Shown: piece after piece, positions 32,449 to 40,555 of the stretch
Numbering within the stretch: the first letter of the stretch is position 1
How the letters are laid out: the number at the start of each line of letters is the position of its first letter
Source: Chlamydiota bacterium
Lineage (GTDB): Bacteria; Chlamydiota; Chlamydiia; Chlamydiales; Parachlamydiaceae
DNA: 40,555 nt
Assembly (NCBI GenBank): GCA_013289325.1
Contig: JABDAE010000013.1
Coordinates: 1 to 40,555, forward strand
Reading direction: 5' to 3'
Notes under the pieces: generated by a model
Databases searched by the model: none
Seen by the model: only the letters and a program-made list of their open reading frames with translations
What the model was told of the DNA's origin: nothing
Program-made: the position numbers and the translations under genes

Positions 32449-33506
32449 ATGTGCCCTTTCTTTAGCAACAATTCGGCAGACAAAATGGCCCCACCTGCTG
32501 CCCCTCTTACGACATTATTTGAGCAGATTGTAAATTTGTAGTCAAGATGAGGACATGGCCTAAGTCCTCCAATTGCAACTGCCATCCCCCTTTCTAAATC
32601 GATATGGAATTTGGGTTGAGGATAATCTTTTTGCGAAAAATAGACTAAAGGCTTTTCAGGAGCCGATGGCAAATGGAGCATCTTAAGCTCGCTTGTAAAG
32701 GTTTCCCATGCAAGGATAAGGTCTTCTTTCAAAGGCTTATTTTTTAGCTTTATTGAAACGCACAAAGTGTGCCCATCGATCACAGGCACTCGGTTTGTCA
32801 TGGCACTTATTGCAAAAGAAGCCGGGATCACTTGCAAAGAGTCGTATTTGCCCAATATTTTTAGGGGTTCTGTTTCGACCTTTTCTTCCTCTCCCTGAAT
32901 ATAGGGAATCACATTACCAAGAATTGAAAGGCTTGGAACACCCGGAAAACCAGCTCCAGAGATAGACTGCATTGTCATGACATGCAAGGCACTTATGCCG
33001 AATGTATCATAAAGAGGTTTTAAAGCTAAAGAGAGAGCGATTGCCGTGCAGTTAGGCTTGGCAACAATTTTACCCTTTTTAAATTTTTGAATTTTTAGCA
33101 ATTCAAGATGGGAAGAATTAATTTCTGGTACAAGTAGCGGCACTGTGCAGTCCATGCGGTAGGCACTTGTATTTGAGACAACGATATACCCATTTTCTGC
33201 AAACGCACTTTCCACTTCATAGGCAACGCTTGAATCAAGCGCTGAAAAAGCGATGACACCCTCAATGCTCGGCTCTCCCCTTTGCAATTGCATACTAGCA
33301 ACTGCTGCAGGTAGCGGTGAGGGCTGTGTCCATTGTACAGCTTCTGTATACTTTTTTCCAATATTGGCTTCACTTGCAGTAAGCGATACAATCCTAAACC
33401 AAGGGTGCTCTGCAAGCATTGCCACAAGGCGCTGGCCTACAGCACCTGTGGCCCCTAAAATGGCAACTGGAATTCTATCGCGATACTGAAAATCAAAGTT
33501 TAGCAT
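32439..33506 (-). CDS. asd: Aspartate-semialdehyde dehydrogenase
   Basis: 355 residues. It reduces aspartyl phosphate to aspartate semialdehyde with NADPH, the branch point to diaminopimelate/lysine and threonine/methionine. N-terminal nucleotide motif GATGAVGQR (18-26), catalytic Cys153 in AKPNCTAIALSLAL, SISGAGFPGVPSLSILGNVI, active-site His246 in VIDGHTLCV. The CTAIALSLAL context is that of the archaeal/fungal-type subfamily. In Chlamydia asd sits with dapB, lysC and dapA for peptidoglycan precursor supply; here it follows pepA with a 7-bp overlap and none of those genes is adjacent. Confidence 0.95.
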   Translation of the reverse strand: MLNFDFQYRDRIPVAILGATGAVGQRLVAMLAEHPWFRIVSLTASEANIGKKYTEAVQWTQPSPLPAAVASMQLQRGEPSIEGVIAFSALDSSVAYEVESAFAENGYIVVSNTSAYRMDCTVPLLVPEINSSHLELLKIQKFKKGKIVAKPNCTAIALSLALKPLYDTFGISALHVMTMQSISGAGFPGVPSLSILGNVIPYIQGEEEKVETEPLKILGKYDSLQVIPASFAISAMTNRVPVIDGHTLCVSIKLKNKPLKEDLILAWETFTSELKMLHLPSAPEKPLVYFSQKDYPQPKFHIDLERGMAVAIGGLRPCPHLDYKFTICSNNVVRGAAGGAILSAELLLKKGHIYW

Positions 33507-35023
33507 AAGGTTTCAAGAAACTTTACCAAAAGACGCACCCCAAAACCAGTCGCATACTTGGGAAAATAGCGCTTGGCCTCCGGAACGTAGGCGGTTCCTG
33601 CAATGTCAAGATGTGCCCAAGGAGTGCCTCCCACAAATTCCTTTAAGAAAAGAGCGGCCGTTATGCTACCAGCATTTCTTCCTCCTGTGCTCTTGATGTC
33701 GGCAACATCTGACTTTAATAGCTCACGGTAGTCTTCATGTAGGGGGAGGCGACACAGCCACTCTCCGGTGGTTTGCCCCACTTCTAAAAGTGTATGAGCA
33801 AGCGCATCATCATTAGAATATATACCGCAAATATCGTGCCCAAGAGCTGCCACAACGGATCCTGTAAGCGTGGCAAGATCAATCACTCGTGTAGGCTTTA
33901 ATTTATCAATGGCAAAGCCAATGGCATCAGCTAGTGCAAGTCTTCCTTCAGCATCCGTATTGCCAATCTCAACACTTTTTCCGGTATATCCCGTATACAC
34001 ATCTCCTGGCTTATAACTTTGAGAGGATATGCTATTTTCAGTAGAGGGGATAATGGCTGTAACGTTAACCTTAAGACCAAGGGTTGCAGCGGCATGGATG
34101 ACGCCTAAAGAGACTGCTGCACCTGCCATGTCGCACTTCATATCTTCCATATGTCCCGTGCCTTTAAGATTTAATCCTCCTGTATCAAAAGTGATCCCCT
34201 TGCCAACAATGGCTGTCATCTCTTTGGATTTTGGATTGCCTTTATATTCGACGATGATGAATGCTGGATCGACGTGCGAGCCTTGATTAACGGCGAGCAA
34301 TAGCCCCATTCCTTCCTTTTTAATTCTCTTTTTATCAAAACATTGCGCTTTCACGTGCTTGCATGTCTTTTGCAACCCTTCTGCAACAGCTGCAAGGTAT
34401 TGCGGCGTTATATCGTCGGCATTGCCATTCACAAGGTCTCTGACCATATCGATAGACTCTGCAATTGCAGAGCACTTTTCAGCTACGACGAGATCTGCTT
34501 TTGTAGCTCCAATTAATGTGATCTTTTCCAGCGGTTGCAAGAGATCTTTAGACACCTTCTTTAAGGCATTAAAGTGATAATTGGGCAAAAGAAGACCATC
34601 GAGAATGGCTTCAATCAGTTCGATTTTTTCTATACCAGAAATCTCTGGCAAGGCCACGTTTATATTTAAAATTTTTAACTGATGGCACCTTTTTGTCACT
34701 TTTGCAAAGACTTTCCTTAATTTTTCAGCATTGACTTCTCCTTGTTTTCCAAGTCCCAAAAGGCAAACGCGCGGCTCAGGTTGACCTTCTAAGTAATGAA
34801 TCAGTAAATCGCCCTCCTTCGCCAAAAAATCGCCAGATGATAAAGGAGCTGTCATTATCTCTTGCAAAGTACCAAGATCAAGAGAGGGCTTAACAATTTT
34901 CTTTTCATCTCCTTTTTTTCTATCTCCGTTACTACCCTTGCCTTTTTGATCACTCCAAAATGGAATGACGAGAAGGTCTGCCTTATCTCTAGATTTTAAA
35001 GAATTTTTAATGTCGATATGCAT
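33500..35023 (-). CDS. pepA: Leucyl aminopeptidase (M17)
   Basis: 507 residues. A cytoplasmic hexameric two-metal exopeptidase. The N-terminal half is the poorly conserved regulatory domain, here with a Lys/Gly-rich insertion (DQKGKGSNGDRKKGDEKK, about 25-42). The catalytic half is intact: VGKGITFDTGGLNLKGTGHM (273-292; metal ligands Lys275, Asp280), MKCDMAGAA (Asp298), and the M17 signature NTDAEGRLALADAIGF (355-370; Asp357, Glu359, Arg361). It lies downstream of ssb as in C. trachomatis (CT044-CT045), but after a 156-bp spacer with a hairpin. It overlaps asd by 7 bp. A possible promoter TTGTTT-16-TATTTT lies in the spacer on the minus strand. Confidence 0.96.
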   Translation of the reverse strand: MHIDIKNSLKSRDKADLLVIPFWSDQKGKGSNGDRKKGDEKKIVKPSLDLGTLQEIMTAPLSSGDFLAKEGDLLIHYLEGQPEPRVCLLGLGKQGEVNAEKLRKVFAKVTKRCHQLKILNINVALPEISGIEKIELIEAILDGLLLPNYHFNALKKVSKDLLQPLEKITLIGATKADLVVAEKCSAIAESIDMVRDLVNGNADDITPQYLAAVAEGLQKTCKHVKAQCFDKKRIKKEGMGLLLAVNQGSHVDPAFIIVEYKGNPKSKEMTAIVGKGITFDTGGLNLKGTGHMEDMKCDMAGAAVSLGVIHAAATLGLKVNVTAIIPSTENSISSQSYKPGDVYTGYTGKSVEIGNTDAEGRLALADAIGFAIDKLKPTRVIDLATLTGSVVAALGHDICGIYSNDDALAHTLLEVGQTTGEWLCRLPLHEDYRELLKSDVADIKSTGGRNAGSITAALFLKEFVGGTPWAHLDIAGTAYVPEAKRYFPKYATGFGVRLLVKFLETLC

Positions 35024-35102
35024 AAGTAACTTTCCTAAAATAGTGTGACAGCACTTAAAAACAAGTATTTTGGGTACCTTAGGGGCTCATGAAATTGAAG
35101 AC

Positions 35103-35156
35103 TCTTGCAAAGCTGCCAATTAAGGGATCGTAACGATCCCTAAGCAGTTTGCAAGA
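35103..35156 (-). terminator. Hairpin between ssb and pepA
   Basis: An inner perfect stem AGGGATCG-TAA-CGATCCCT is extended by outer arms TCTTGCAAAGCTGC (35103-35116) and GCAGTTTGCAAGA (35144-35156) with small bulges. It starts 24 bp past the ssb stop. There is no strong U-run on the minus strand, so it may be an attenuating or stabilising structure, or a small repeat. It probably separates ssb-slc1 expression from pepA-asd. Confidence 0.6.
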
Positions 35157-35179
35157 AATCTAATTCAACGTTTCAGCAA

Positions 35180-35704
35180 TTAAAACGGAAGCTGATCATC
35201 CGATTGAGCATTAGAAGCGTAACGAGGTGCAGTTCCGGGCTGTCCAAATGAGCCAAAGGCTTCTGAAGATTCAAAATCACCGAAATTGTCCTTAGGCGCT
35301 CCATGGTGTTGGGGCTGAGGTGAAGCGTAGCCAGGTGTTGCATTTGCCGCTTGATGCGTTGAGTGGCCATCTTGCGCTTGGCGCCCTTCTGGATTGCTTG
35401 AAGGAACAAATCTAATGATATCGGCAGTCATTTCAAGACCCACTTGCGGAGTGCCATTCTTATCGGTATAAATATTGGGCTTGGCCATCTCTCCGATCAC
35501 GATAAGAGCTGATCCCTTATCGACAAAGGCAAGCATCTTATCAAAACGATCGCCCCAAACTGTCACACGCCACCATACAGTTTCTTCTTGCCCCCCCTTT
35601 TTGACATTGACTGCAAGAGAAAATGAGGTCACCTTAAGACCTGATTGAGTAAAACGAGTTTCTGGCTTACGTCCAACGCGCCCTAAAATTTGAATGATAT
35701 TCAT
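35180..35704 (-). CDS. ssb: Single-stranded DNA-binding protein
   Basis: 174 residues; GAGG precedes the ATG. The OB-fold occupies residues ~1-105: MNIIQILGRVGRKPETRFTQ, VTSFSLAVN, EETVWWRVTVWGDRFDKMLA, GSALIVIGEMAKPNIYTDKN. A Gln/His/Pro-rich flexible linker follows (about 110-165), then the acidic tip DDQLPF that recruits replication and repair proteins. It is in the slc1-ssb-pepA order known from Chlamydia (CT043-CT045), 43 bp after slc1. Confidence 0.96.
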   Translation of the reverse strand: MNIIQILGRVGRKPETRFTQSGLKVTSFSLAVNVKKGGQEETVWWRVTVWGDRFDKMLAFVDKGSALIVIGEMAKPNIYTDKNGTPQVGLEMTADIIRFVPSSNPEGRQAQDGHSTHQAANATPGYASPQPQHHGAPKDNFGDFESSEAFGSFGQPGTAPRYASNAQSDDQLPF

Positions 35705-35747
35705 GACTACCTCTTTAGTTTTTTTTGTGCTTTTTAAAGACTAACTT

Positions 35748-36263
35748 TTAAATTTTAATGAAACCTTGGCCAGGCTTACCACCTTGACCGCCCTTTGGAG
35801 GCGTAAATGCAGAAGGTTTGGCTTCTGCTTTAGAAGCATCGTCGCGCCCTTCACAAATTTCAGTGCATATTTTTCTCCACTTTTCCACAGTCTCGACATA
35901 AAGGGGAGCAAACGCTCTTAAAGCCGATGAAACGGCATGTTCCATGTCAAGTGTGCAATGAATGAGGATAAGTTCCTCTTGCACAGCTACACCTGTTCCA
36001 CCGCCTGCCATTTGACCTCCGAGCATTGAACCTTCAAGAAGGCGCTCATAAAGGCGAAGTTTTGTTTTATCATCTCTTGGCAATCCGTCAAGAAGAGGAG
36101 AATATAAATAAAGGCGCTTTGCATTGGGTTCATAGGTAAGGTGTAGAGAAAACTCATCATCGATACCTAAAATACAGGTGTTGTTTTCATCAAATTCTAA
36201 TCCTTCAAGTCCAAGCTCCTTGCCGAACTCTTTAAGATTTTGTTTAGCATTTTCAAACGACAT
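35748..36263 (-). CDS. slc1: Class I type III secretion chaperone, CesT family (Slc1/CT043-like)
   Basis: 171 residues; AGGAGG precedes the ATG. The CesT-like core occupies ~1-140: FGKELGLEGLEFDENNTCIL, DEFSLHLTYEPNAKRLYLYS, LLEGSMLGGQMAGGGTGVAV, EELILIHCTLDMEHAVSSAL. A Gly/Pro/Lys-rich tail (AFTPPKGGQGGKPGQGFIKI) ends it. Position next to ssb and divergent from glgX matches CT043, whose product Slc1 with Slc2 handles the early effector Tarp and others in C. trachomatis. Client effectors here are unknown. Identification rests on both the domain and the conserved neighbourhood. Confidence 0.9.
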   Translation of the reverse strand: MSFENAKQNLKEFGKELGLEGLEFDENNTCILGIDDEFSLHLTYEPNAKRLYLYSPLLDGLPRDDKTKLRLYERLLEGSMLGGQMAGGGTGVAVQEELILIHCTLDMEHAVSSALRAFAPLYVETVEKWRKICTEICEGRDDASKAEAKPSAFTPPKGGQGGKPGQGFIKI

Positions 36264-36398
36264 GATCTATCCTCCTGACGGTAAGTTCTAAATAGCGCCT
36301 TAAATGTAAAAAGCGCCTCTTATTTCTAACGATCTCTACTTGTACACCTTCTCAATTTAATTGTACAGAAAGAATTTATCTGAATATACTTAAAATCC

Positions 36399-38444
36399 AT
36401 GGAACCTCTTTGTATTACCACCTCATCCGGTAGACCGCTTCCCTATGGCGTCTCAGTCATTGACTTAAAGAAAGGCGTCTTTAATTTTGCCTTAGTCTCT
36501 TTTCATGCAAAAAATGTGACGCTTTGTCTATTCAATCGATCAAAAGAGCTGGTTAAAGAGATCTCCTTATTAGATCAGGTGCATAAGACAGGCAGCGTTT
36601 GGCATGTAGAACTTATCGGAATGATGCAACCAGAGCTGTTCTTATACGCTTTTAAAATTGACCCGCCTATTTCTGAAAAGCAAGGGTTTCTTTTAGATCC
36701 TTATGCAAAAAGGATCGCTACTGATCACGATTGGGGCAAAGGAGCAAAAGGCTATCTTCCACTTGGTGAAATTGCGCCGGATCGCCATTTCGATTGGGAG
36801 GGCGATCTACCTCTTTGTCATCCGTTAAACGATCTTATTATTTACGAAATGCATATCAGGGCGTTTACAAAACACCCTTCAAGTTGTGCAACCCATCCAG
36901 GAACTTTTTTGGGAGTAATAGAAAAGATCCCTCATCTCCTCTCTTTGGGAATCAATGCCGTTGAACTTATGCCTATTCAAGAATTTGACGAAACGGAATA
37001 CGCCAAACAAAAAAAACAAATGCAGGGAAACTTGTATAATTTTTGGGGATATTCCACCGTTAACTACTTTGCCCCGATGAATCGCTATGCAACGTCAAGT
37101 CAAAGCGCGCAAATCGAATGCAAGCAAATGGTAAAAGCCTTGCATCAAAATGGGATCGAAGTGATTTTAGATATTGTCTTTAACCACACAGCAGAAGGCG
37201 ATGAATCTGGTCCTATCCTCTCATTTAAAGGGATCGATAACGATATCTATTACGTGCGTAATGATGAGAAATACCTTAACTTCACAGGTTGCGGCAATAC
37301 GCTTAATGCCAATCAACCTATCGTCCAAGAGTTCATTATTGATGTGCTTCGCTTTTGGGTAAGTGAAATGCACGTCGATGGCTTTCGCTTTGATCTAGCA
37401 GCCATTTTTAGTCGCGATTGCCAAGGTATCCCAACAATAAGCGCGCCCATTATTGATGCAATTACAAAAGACCCGATCCTCTCTAAAACTAAATTAATCG
37501 CAGAACCCTGGGATGCAGCTGGCCTATACCAAGTAGGCTCATTTGCTCCTCATTCATCGAGATGGTCCGAATGGAACGATCAATACCGAAACTCCATTCG
37601 CAGCTTTATGCGAAGCACTCCTAACTCCCATGGCGCTTTTGCAAGAGCCATAAGCGGCTCAGAAAATATTTACCCCAATCAATCGCCTTTAAAAAGTCTC
37701 AATTTTATCACTGCGCACGATGGCTTTACCTTGGCAGATCTCACCTCTTATCACTATAAACACAACATGAACAACGGAGAAGACAACTTAGATGGAATGA
37801 ACCAAAATGAAAGCGACAATTGCGGCGTCGAAGGCCAAACCGATGATCCAGAAATCATGCGGCTAAGAGCGCGCCAAATCCGTAATTTTCATCTAGCCCT
37901 GATGTTATCGCAAGGGATTCCGATGGTCCTAATGGGCGATGAATACGGCGCAAGTAAATTTGGCAATAATAACACATGGTGCCATGATAACGAACTCAAT
38001 TGGTTTGCCTGGGACATTCTTGAAAAAAAATCCTATGACAATTTTGCCCGTTTTTTTGCCTCACTTATTCAATTTCGAAAGAAAAATCCCCTATTAAAGA
38101 AGAAGCGTTTTCTCACTGCTGAAGATATCGATTGGCATGGAATTCTACCCTTAAAAGTAGATTGGAATAGGCCCAATCCCTTTCTTGCCTTTACACTCAA
38201 AAATCAAGAGAAGACAAATCAAGAGAAGACAAGTGATCTTTATGCCGCATTTAATGCTGAAAGGTGCGATGTTTATTGCAAGCTGCCAAAGCCAACAGAG
38301 GGAACAAAATGGCACTTGATCGTCAACACCTTTCAACAATCGCCGCACGACTTTTATGAAATGAAGGAGGCGCCATGCGTTGAAGATGAAATTTTTATTG
38401 TGCGCTCTCACTCGGCAATTCTGCTTGGCAACAGATCATTTTAA
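36399..38444 (+). CDS. glgX: Glycogen debranching enzyme (isoamylase type, GH13)
   Basis: 681 residues, full length for GlgX. It cleaves alpha-1,6 branches of glycogen. An N-terminal beta-sandwich (CBM48-like, ~1-130) precedes the GH13 barrel. Conserved regions: DIVFNHTAEG (258-267), DGFRFDLAAIF with nucleophile Asp332, IAEPWDAAGLY with acid/base Glu369, and TAHDGFTLAD with Asp441. PMVLMGDEYG and the C-terminal beta-domain follow. A perfect 15-bp tandem duplication near 38203 encodes NQEKTNQEKT, a small in-frame expansion. It is divergent from slc1, the CT042/CT043 arrangement. There is no obvious ribosome site. Confidence 0.95.
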   Translation: MEPLCITTSSGRPLPYGVSVIDLKKGVFNFALVSFHAKNVTLCLFNRSKELVKEISLLDQVHKTGSVWHVELIGMMQPELFLYAFKIDPPISEKQGFLLDPYAKRIATDHDWGKGAKGYLPLGEIAPDRHFDWEGDLPLCHPLNDLIIYEMHIRAFTKHPSSCATHPGTFLGVIEKIPHLLSLGINAVELMPIQEFDETEYAKQKKQMQGNLYNFWGYSTVNYFAPMNRYATSSQSAQIECKQMVKALHQNGIEVILDIVFNHTAEGDESGPILSFKGIDNDIYYVRNDEKYLNFTGCGNTLNANQPIVQEFIIDVLRFWVSEMHVDGFRFDLAAIFSRDCQGIPTISAPIIDAITKDPILSKTKLIAEPWDAAGLYQVGSFAPHSSRWSEWNDQYRNSIRSFMRSTPNSHGAFARAISGSENIYPNQSPLKSLNFITAHDGFTLADLTSYHYKHNMNNGEDNLDGMNQNESDNCGVEGQTDDPEIMRLRARQIRNFHLALMLSQGIPMVLMGDEYGASKFGNNNTWCHDNELNWFAWDILEKKSYDNFARFFASLIQFRKKNPLLKKKRFLTAEDIDWHGILPLKVDWNRPNPFLAFTLKNQEKTNQEKTSDLYAAFNAERCDVYCKLPKPTEGTKWHLIVNTFQQSPHDFYEMKEAPCVEDEIFIVRSHSAILLGNRSF

Positions 38445-38619
38445 ACTTTTTGTAGCGCCAAATCCCGGCAATCGATTAAAATAAAATCTATGAAGTCGTT
38501 TACAAAACTGCAGATTTTAACGAATCCTTGAGCGAATTATTGTGAAATCATTGTGAAATCATCTAAAATGCAGCCAATCGATAGTTTTGTAATAGACTTG
38601 CACACACAAAGGAGAAAAT

Positions 38620-39792
38620 ATGCTGAGTTTTCTTGGTTACAGAAGATCTAGTTTTCCGCAAGATGTTAGAACCATCGGATTCGTCCCAATCAATGGACCC
38701 TCGCTAAAACATGGGCCCTACATCCAAATGAAAGACGAAGATGTACATAGCGTAGGAGTCGCCATTCTAAATCCAGATTCATGCGAATCAAATGAGAGCG
38801 AACTAAGTCAATCAAGCCCCCCCTCCTCTTCTTCGCGCTCAAGTTCTAGCCCCATCCAGGAAAAAAAATGGAAATGGCTTTCAAACTCGTTTAACTTACA
38901 GCTAGATGAAGCTAAAAGTCTTGTGGCTAGTGAAAAATTCGATGAAGCTCTCACTCTTTTGAAAGAAGTATTTCAGGTCAAATGTACGCTACTTGGTGAA
39001 GAACACCCTTTAACTCTTAAAACACTTGAAGAAATGGCAAAAACAGAGGCAAGTCGAAGAAACTTCGATGAGGCACTTACTATTTTGGAAGGGGTGTATC
39101 AAAGCAAACTCAAGAAATATGGCATAGAAAACGAGTCAACCCTTCAAACGCTTGAAGAGTTGGCCAAAGTGCACGCAGAGAGCGAGTCATACTTCATCGC
39201 AGATGGTATCCTTCGCTTACTGCTCGCTCATCAAAAAGAGTTACATGGTCCTTCCGATGCAAAAGTGATTAACACTAGATGTCATATAGCAAAAGTGCTG
39301 TTCCAGCAAAAAAGGACTAAAGAAGCTGAAGAGATCATCGATGAACTTTTAAAAGATGGGTATACCCATGAAACTCGCAATCAAGTAAAAGAGGCAAAGG
39401 CATTTTACAGCCGTGCACGCGATTGGCTAGTCTTTTTTTGTGGACCTGATCACCATAGCACGTTATCCGCTACACATCGCTTGGCCACCGCCGTTTATAA
39501 ACTCGGAGCTATTAACGATGCAGAAAAAATGTATGAGGACTTAATTGTGCAGATTAAGAACACGCATGGGAATAGCCACGTTACGATACTAACGCCCATG
39601 AGAAGCCTTGCAAGTACTTATAGAGTACTTGGTAAATTAGAAGATGCAGAACGTGTGTACAAAGAACTTTTGCCGCTTGAGATGTCTATTCACGGCCCTA
39701 AACACGATGATACTCTAAAAGTTATGGAGCGCTTAAATGAAGTCATCTTAGACATAAAAAAAAATAAAAATGAGATGAAAGTGATAACGTAA
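38620..39792 (+). CDS. Kinesin-light-chain-type TPR repeat protein
   Basis: 390 residues; AAGGAG precedes the ATG. After a Ser-rich disordered N-terminus (about 50-85, QSSPPSSSSRSSSS) come TPR units of about 42 residues of the KLC/TPR_12 type: FDEALTLLKEVFQVKCTLLG, FDEALTILEGVYQSKLKKYG, AEKMYEDLIVQIKNTHGNSH, AERVYKELLPLEMSIHGPKH, each followed by T-L..(M/L).(E/S)LA. The middle units are more diverged. No signal peptide. KLC-type TPR proteins are abundant in environmental Chlamydiae and Legionella and usually mediate protein binding; some are effectors. A tandem 11-bp duplication (ATTGTGAAATC twice, near 38539) lies upstream. Function not assignable. Confidence 0.8.
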   Translation: MLSFLGYRRSSFPQDVRTIGFVPINGPSLKHGPYIQMKDEDVHSVGVAILNPDSCESNESELSQSSPPSSSSRSSSSPIQEKKWKWLSNSFNLQLDEAKSLVASEKFDEALTLLKEVFQVKCTLLGEEHPLTLKTLEEMAKTEASRRNFDEALTILEGVYQSKLKKYGIENESTLQTLEELAKVHAESESYFIADGILRLLLAHQKELHGPSDAKVINTRCHIAKVLFQQKRTKEAEEIIDELLKDGYTHETRNQVKEAKAFYSRARDWLVFFCGPDHHSTLSATHRLATAVYKLGAINDAEKMYEDLIVQIKNTHGNSHVTILTPMRSLASTYRVLGKLEDAERVYKELLPLEMSIHGPKHDDTLKVMERLNEVILDIKKNKNEMKVIT

Positions 39793-39813
39793 AATGAGAT
39801 AAGCACTTAAGAC

Positions 39814-40434
39814 CTAGCCAGAGTTCTTGCGCAAAACAAGACCAAGCCATCCGTCCTCTTGAAGTTCATCCTTAAGCTCCCAGTGCCATTGCGCACAAAG
39901 GTTTAAATATAGCTCTTTTTGCTCTATTAAAAGACCCGAAATGACAATCCAATCGACTTGATCTTGCAAGATGCCAAGGCTTGCCCAAGCAATGATTTGC
40001 TCGCTATAAATCATGTTCATCAACAATGTGTAGCGCCCAGATAATGAGGGTGGATGCAATGAAAACGACACTTTATCGCTCATATTGTTATGCACCGCAT
40101 TAACACTAGCGTGCTCGATTGCTTGAGGGTCGATATCAATACCCCATACCCTTTTTGCCCCCATCCCACATGCCGCCAAAGACAATATTCCAGAACCTGA
40201 GCCAAGATCGATCACGTCTACCCCTTTCACATAACTTTCCATTAGCTTTAAGACAAAGCGCGTCGTTGGATGAGATAAATCGCCAAATCCAGGACCTGGT
40301 TTTAAAAGTAATTCTCTGTTGGCATGTTGAGCATACTCTTGTAATGACACCCGCAAAAAACCTTTGCAATAGCCTTTACCATGCAGCGCCCACTGCTCTT
40401 CCCAATTAATCCTTGCTTCAATCTTATTTTTCAT
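39814..40434 (-). CDS. prmA: PrmA-like methyltransferase, short form
   Basis: 206 residues. PrmA trimethylates ribosomal protein L11. The catalytic half is recognisable: PGPGFGDLSHPTTRFVLKLM (family PGLAFGTGTHPTT), DVIDLGSGSGILSLAACGMG (SAM motif I), AKRVWGIDIDPQAIEHASVN, and LLMNMIYSEQI at the catalytic Asn position. Standard PrmA is near 290 residues with an N-terminal L11-recognition domain. Here only about 45 residues precede the catalytic block, so that domain is missing or replaced. It may act on another substrate or bind L11 differently. It converges with the TPR gene (21-bp gap) and starts 16 bp from palindromic element copy 4. Confidence 0.8.
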   Translation of the reverse strand: MKNKIEARINWEEQWALHGKGYCKGFLRVSLQEYAQHANRELLLKPGPGFGDLSHPTTRFVLKLMESYVKGVDVIDLGSGSGILSLAACGMGAKRVWGIDIDPQAIEHASVNAVHNNMSDKVSFSLHPPSLSGRYTLLMNMIYSEQIIAWASLGILQDQVDWIVISGLLIEQKELYLNLCAQWHWELKDELQEDGWLGLVLRKNSG

Positions 40435-40450
40435 CTTGTATTCTTTTAAA

Positions 40451-40555
40451 CCTAAAAACGGCAGTTGGAGACGCTAACTTGACACAATCTCTTGAACCAG
40501 AATCATTTGCAGTGGGGCGGTCCTTCACCACTTGGGAATGTCCCGCCCCACTGCA
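40451..40555. repeat. Palindromic element, family A, copy 4 (cut by the window end)
   Basis: CCTAAAAACGGCAGTTGGAG begins the element after a TTAAA that would be the left target duplication (40446-40450). The inner arms TGCAGTGGGGCGG and CCGCCCCACTGCA are intact and the window ends at the second arm. Orientation is opposite to copies 1 and 2. The frame translated in xerC is open here too (AVGDANLTQSLEPESFAVGR). Confidence 0.9.

Noticed and set aside
1-40555. tRNA or rRNA genes
   Set aside because: I looked for cloverleaf-like GTTCRANNC arms and rRNA core sequences in the spacers and saw none. A tRNA scan would settle it.

Overview
The window reads as a chromosome segment of an environmental (Parachlamydia/Simkania/Waddlia-type) member of the Chlamydiae. 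The evidence is a gatC-gatA-gatB operon, a class I type III secretion (T3S) chaperone of the Slc1/CT043 type next to ssb, pepA and divergent glgX (the CT042-CT045 neighbourhood of Chlamydia trachomatis), an LcrH/SycD-type T3S chaperone beside a protein with an inclusion-membrane-like double hydrophobic domain, a chlamydial-type PP2C phosphatase, ankyrin and kinesin-light-chain-type TPR proteins, and an Lpg1974/MOMP-like outer-membrane protein. The genus cannot be fixed from sequence alone. The DNA is moderately AT-rich.

Layout. 1-2.1 kb: the 3' end of a membrane-protein gene, an unknown protein and an outer-membrane beta-barrel protein. 2.1-6.3 kb: PP2C phosphatase and two related ankyrin proteins, one with 39-bp coding repeats. 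6.5-9.8 kb: gatCAB. 9.8-10.1 kb: a 218-bp terminal-inverted-repeat element. 10.2-11.3 kb: divergent T3S chaperone and Inc-like gene. 11.3-15.4 kb: a minus-strand run (unknown gene, pgi, zinc-ribbon gene, xerC) whose members overlap or nearly touch. 15.5-22.4 kb: a His-rich exported protein, then a plus-strand run of YihY/BrkB, a two-TM unknown and a giant AsmA-like protein. 22.6-32.4 kb: an accessory island with two GT4-type, two GT90/CAP10-type, one PLOD-type and one fucosyltransferase-like protein plus a methyltransferase, interrupted by lemA-htpX. 32.4-38.4 kb: slc1, ssb, pepA and asd on the minus strand, glgX divergent. 38.6-40.4 kb: TPR protein and a PrmA-like methyltransferase.

Two themes stand out. 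First, all seven glycosyltransferase or methyltransferase proteins of the 22.6-32.4 kb island carry an N-terminal hydrophobic segment of signal-peptide type. Two of the families involved (GT90 and the PLOD GT domain) are best known from the eukaryotic secretory pathway. This suggests an exported glycan-modifying set, not cytoplasmic LPS synthesis. Second, the window is seeded with palindromic elements. A ~163-bp family occurs in two complete copies, one 36-bp end fragment and one copy cut by the window end. It makes 5-bp A/T-rich target duplications, and one copy sits in frame inside xerC, adding exactly 56 codons. A different 162-bp palindrome forms the 5' coding end of the second GT4 gene. 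This resembles the Rickettsia palindromic elements, which also insert into coding genes. No rRNA, tRNA or CRISPR array was seen.
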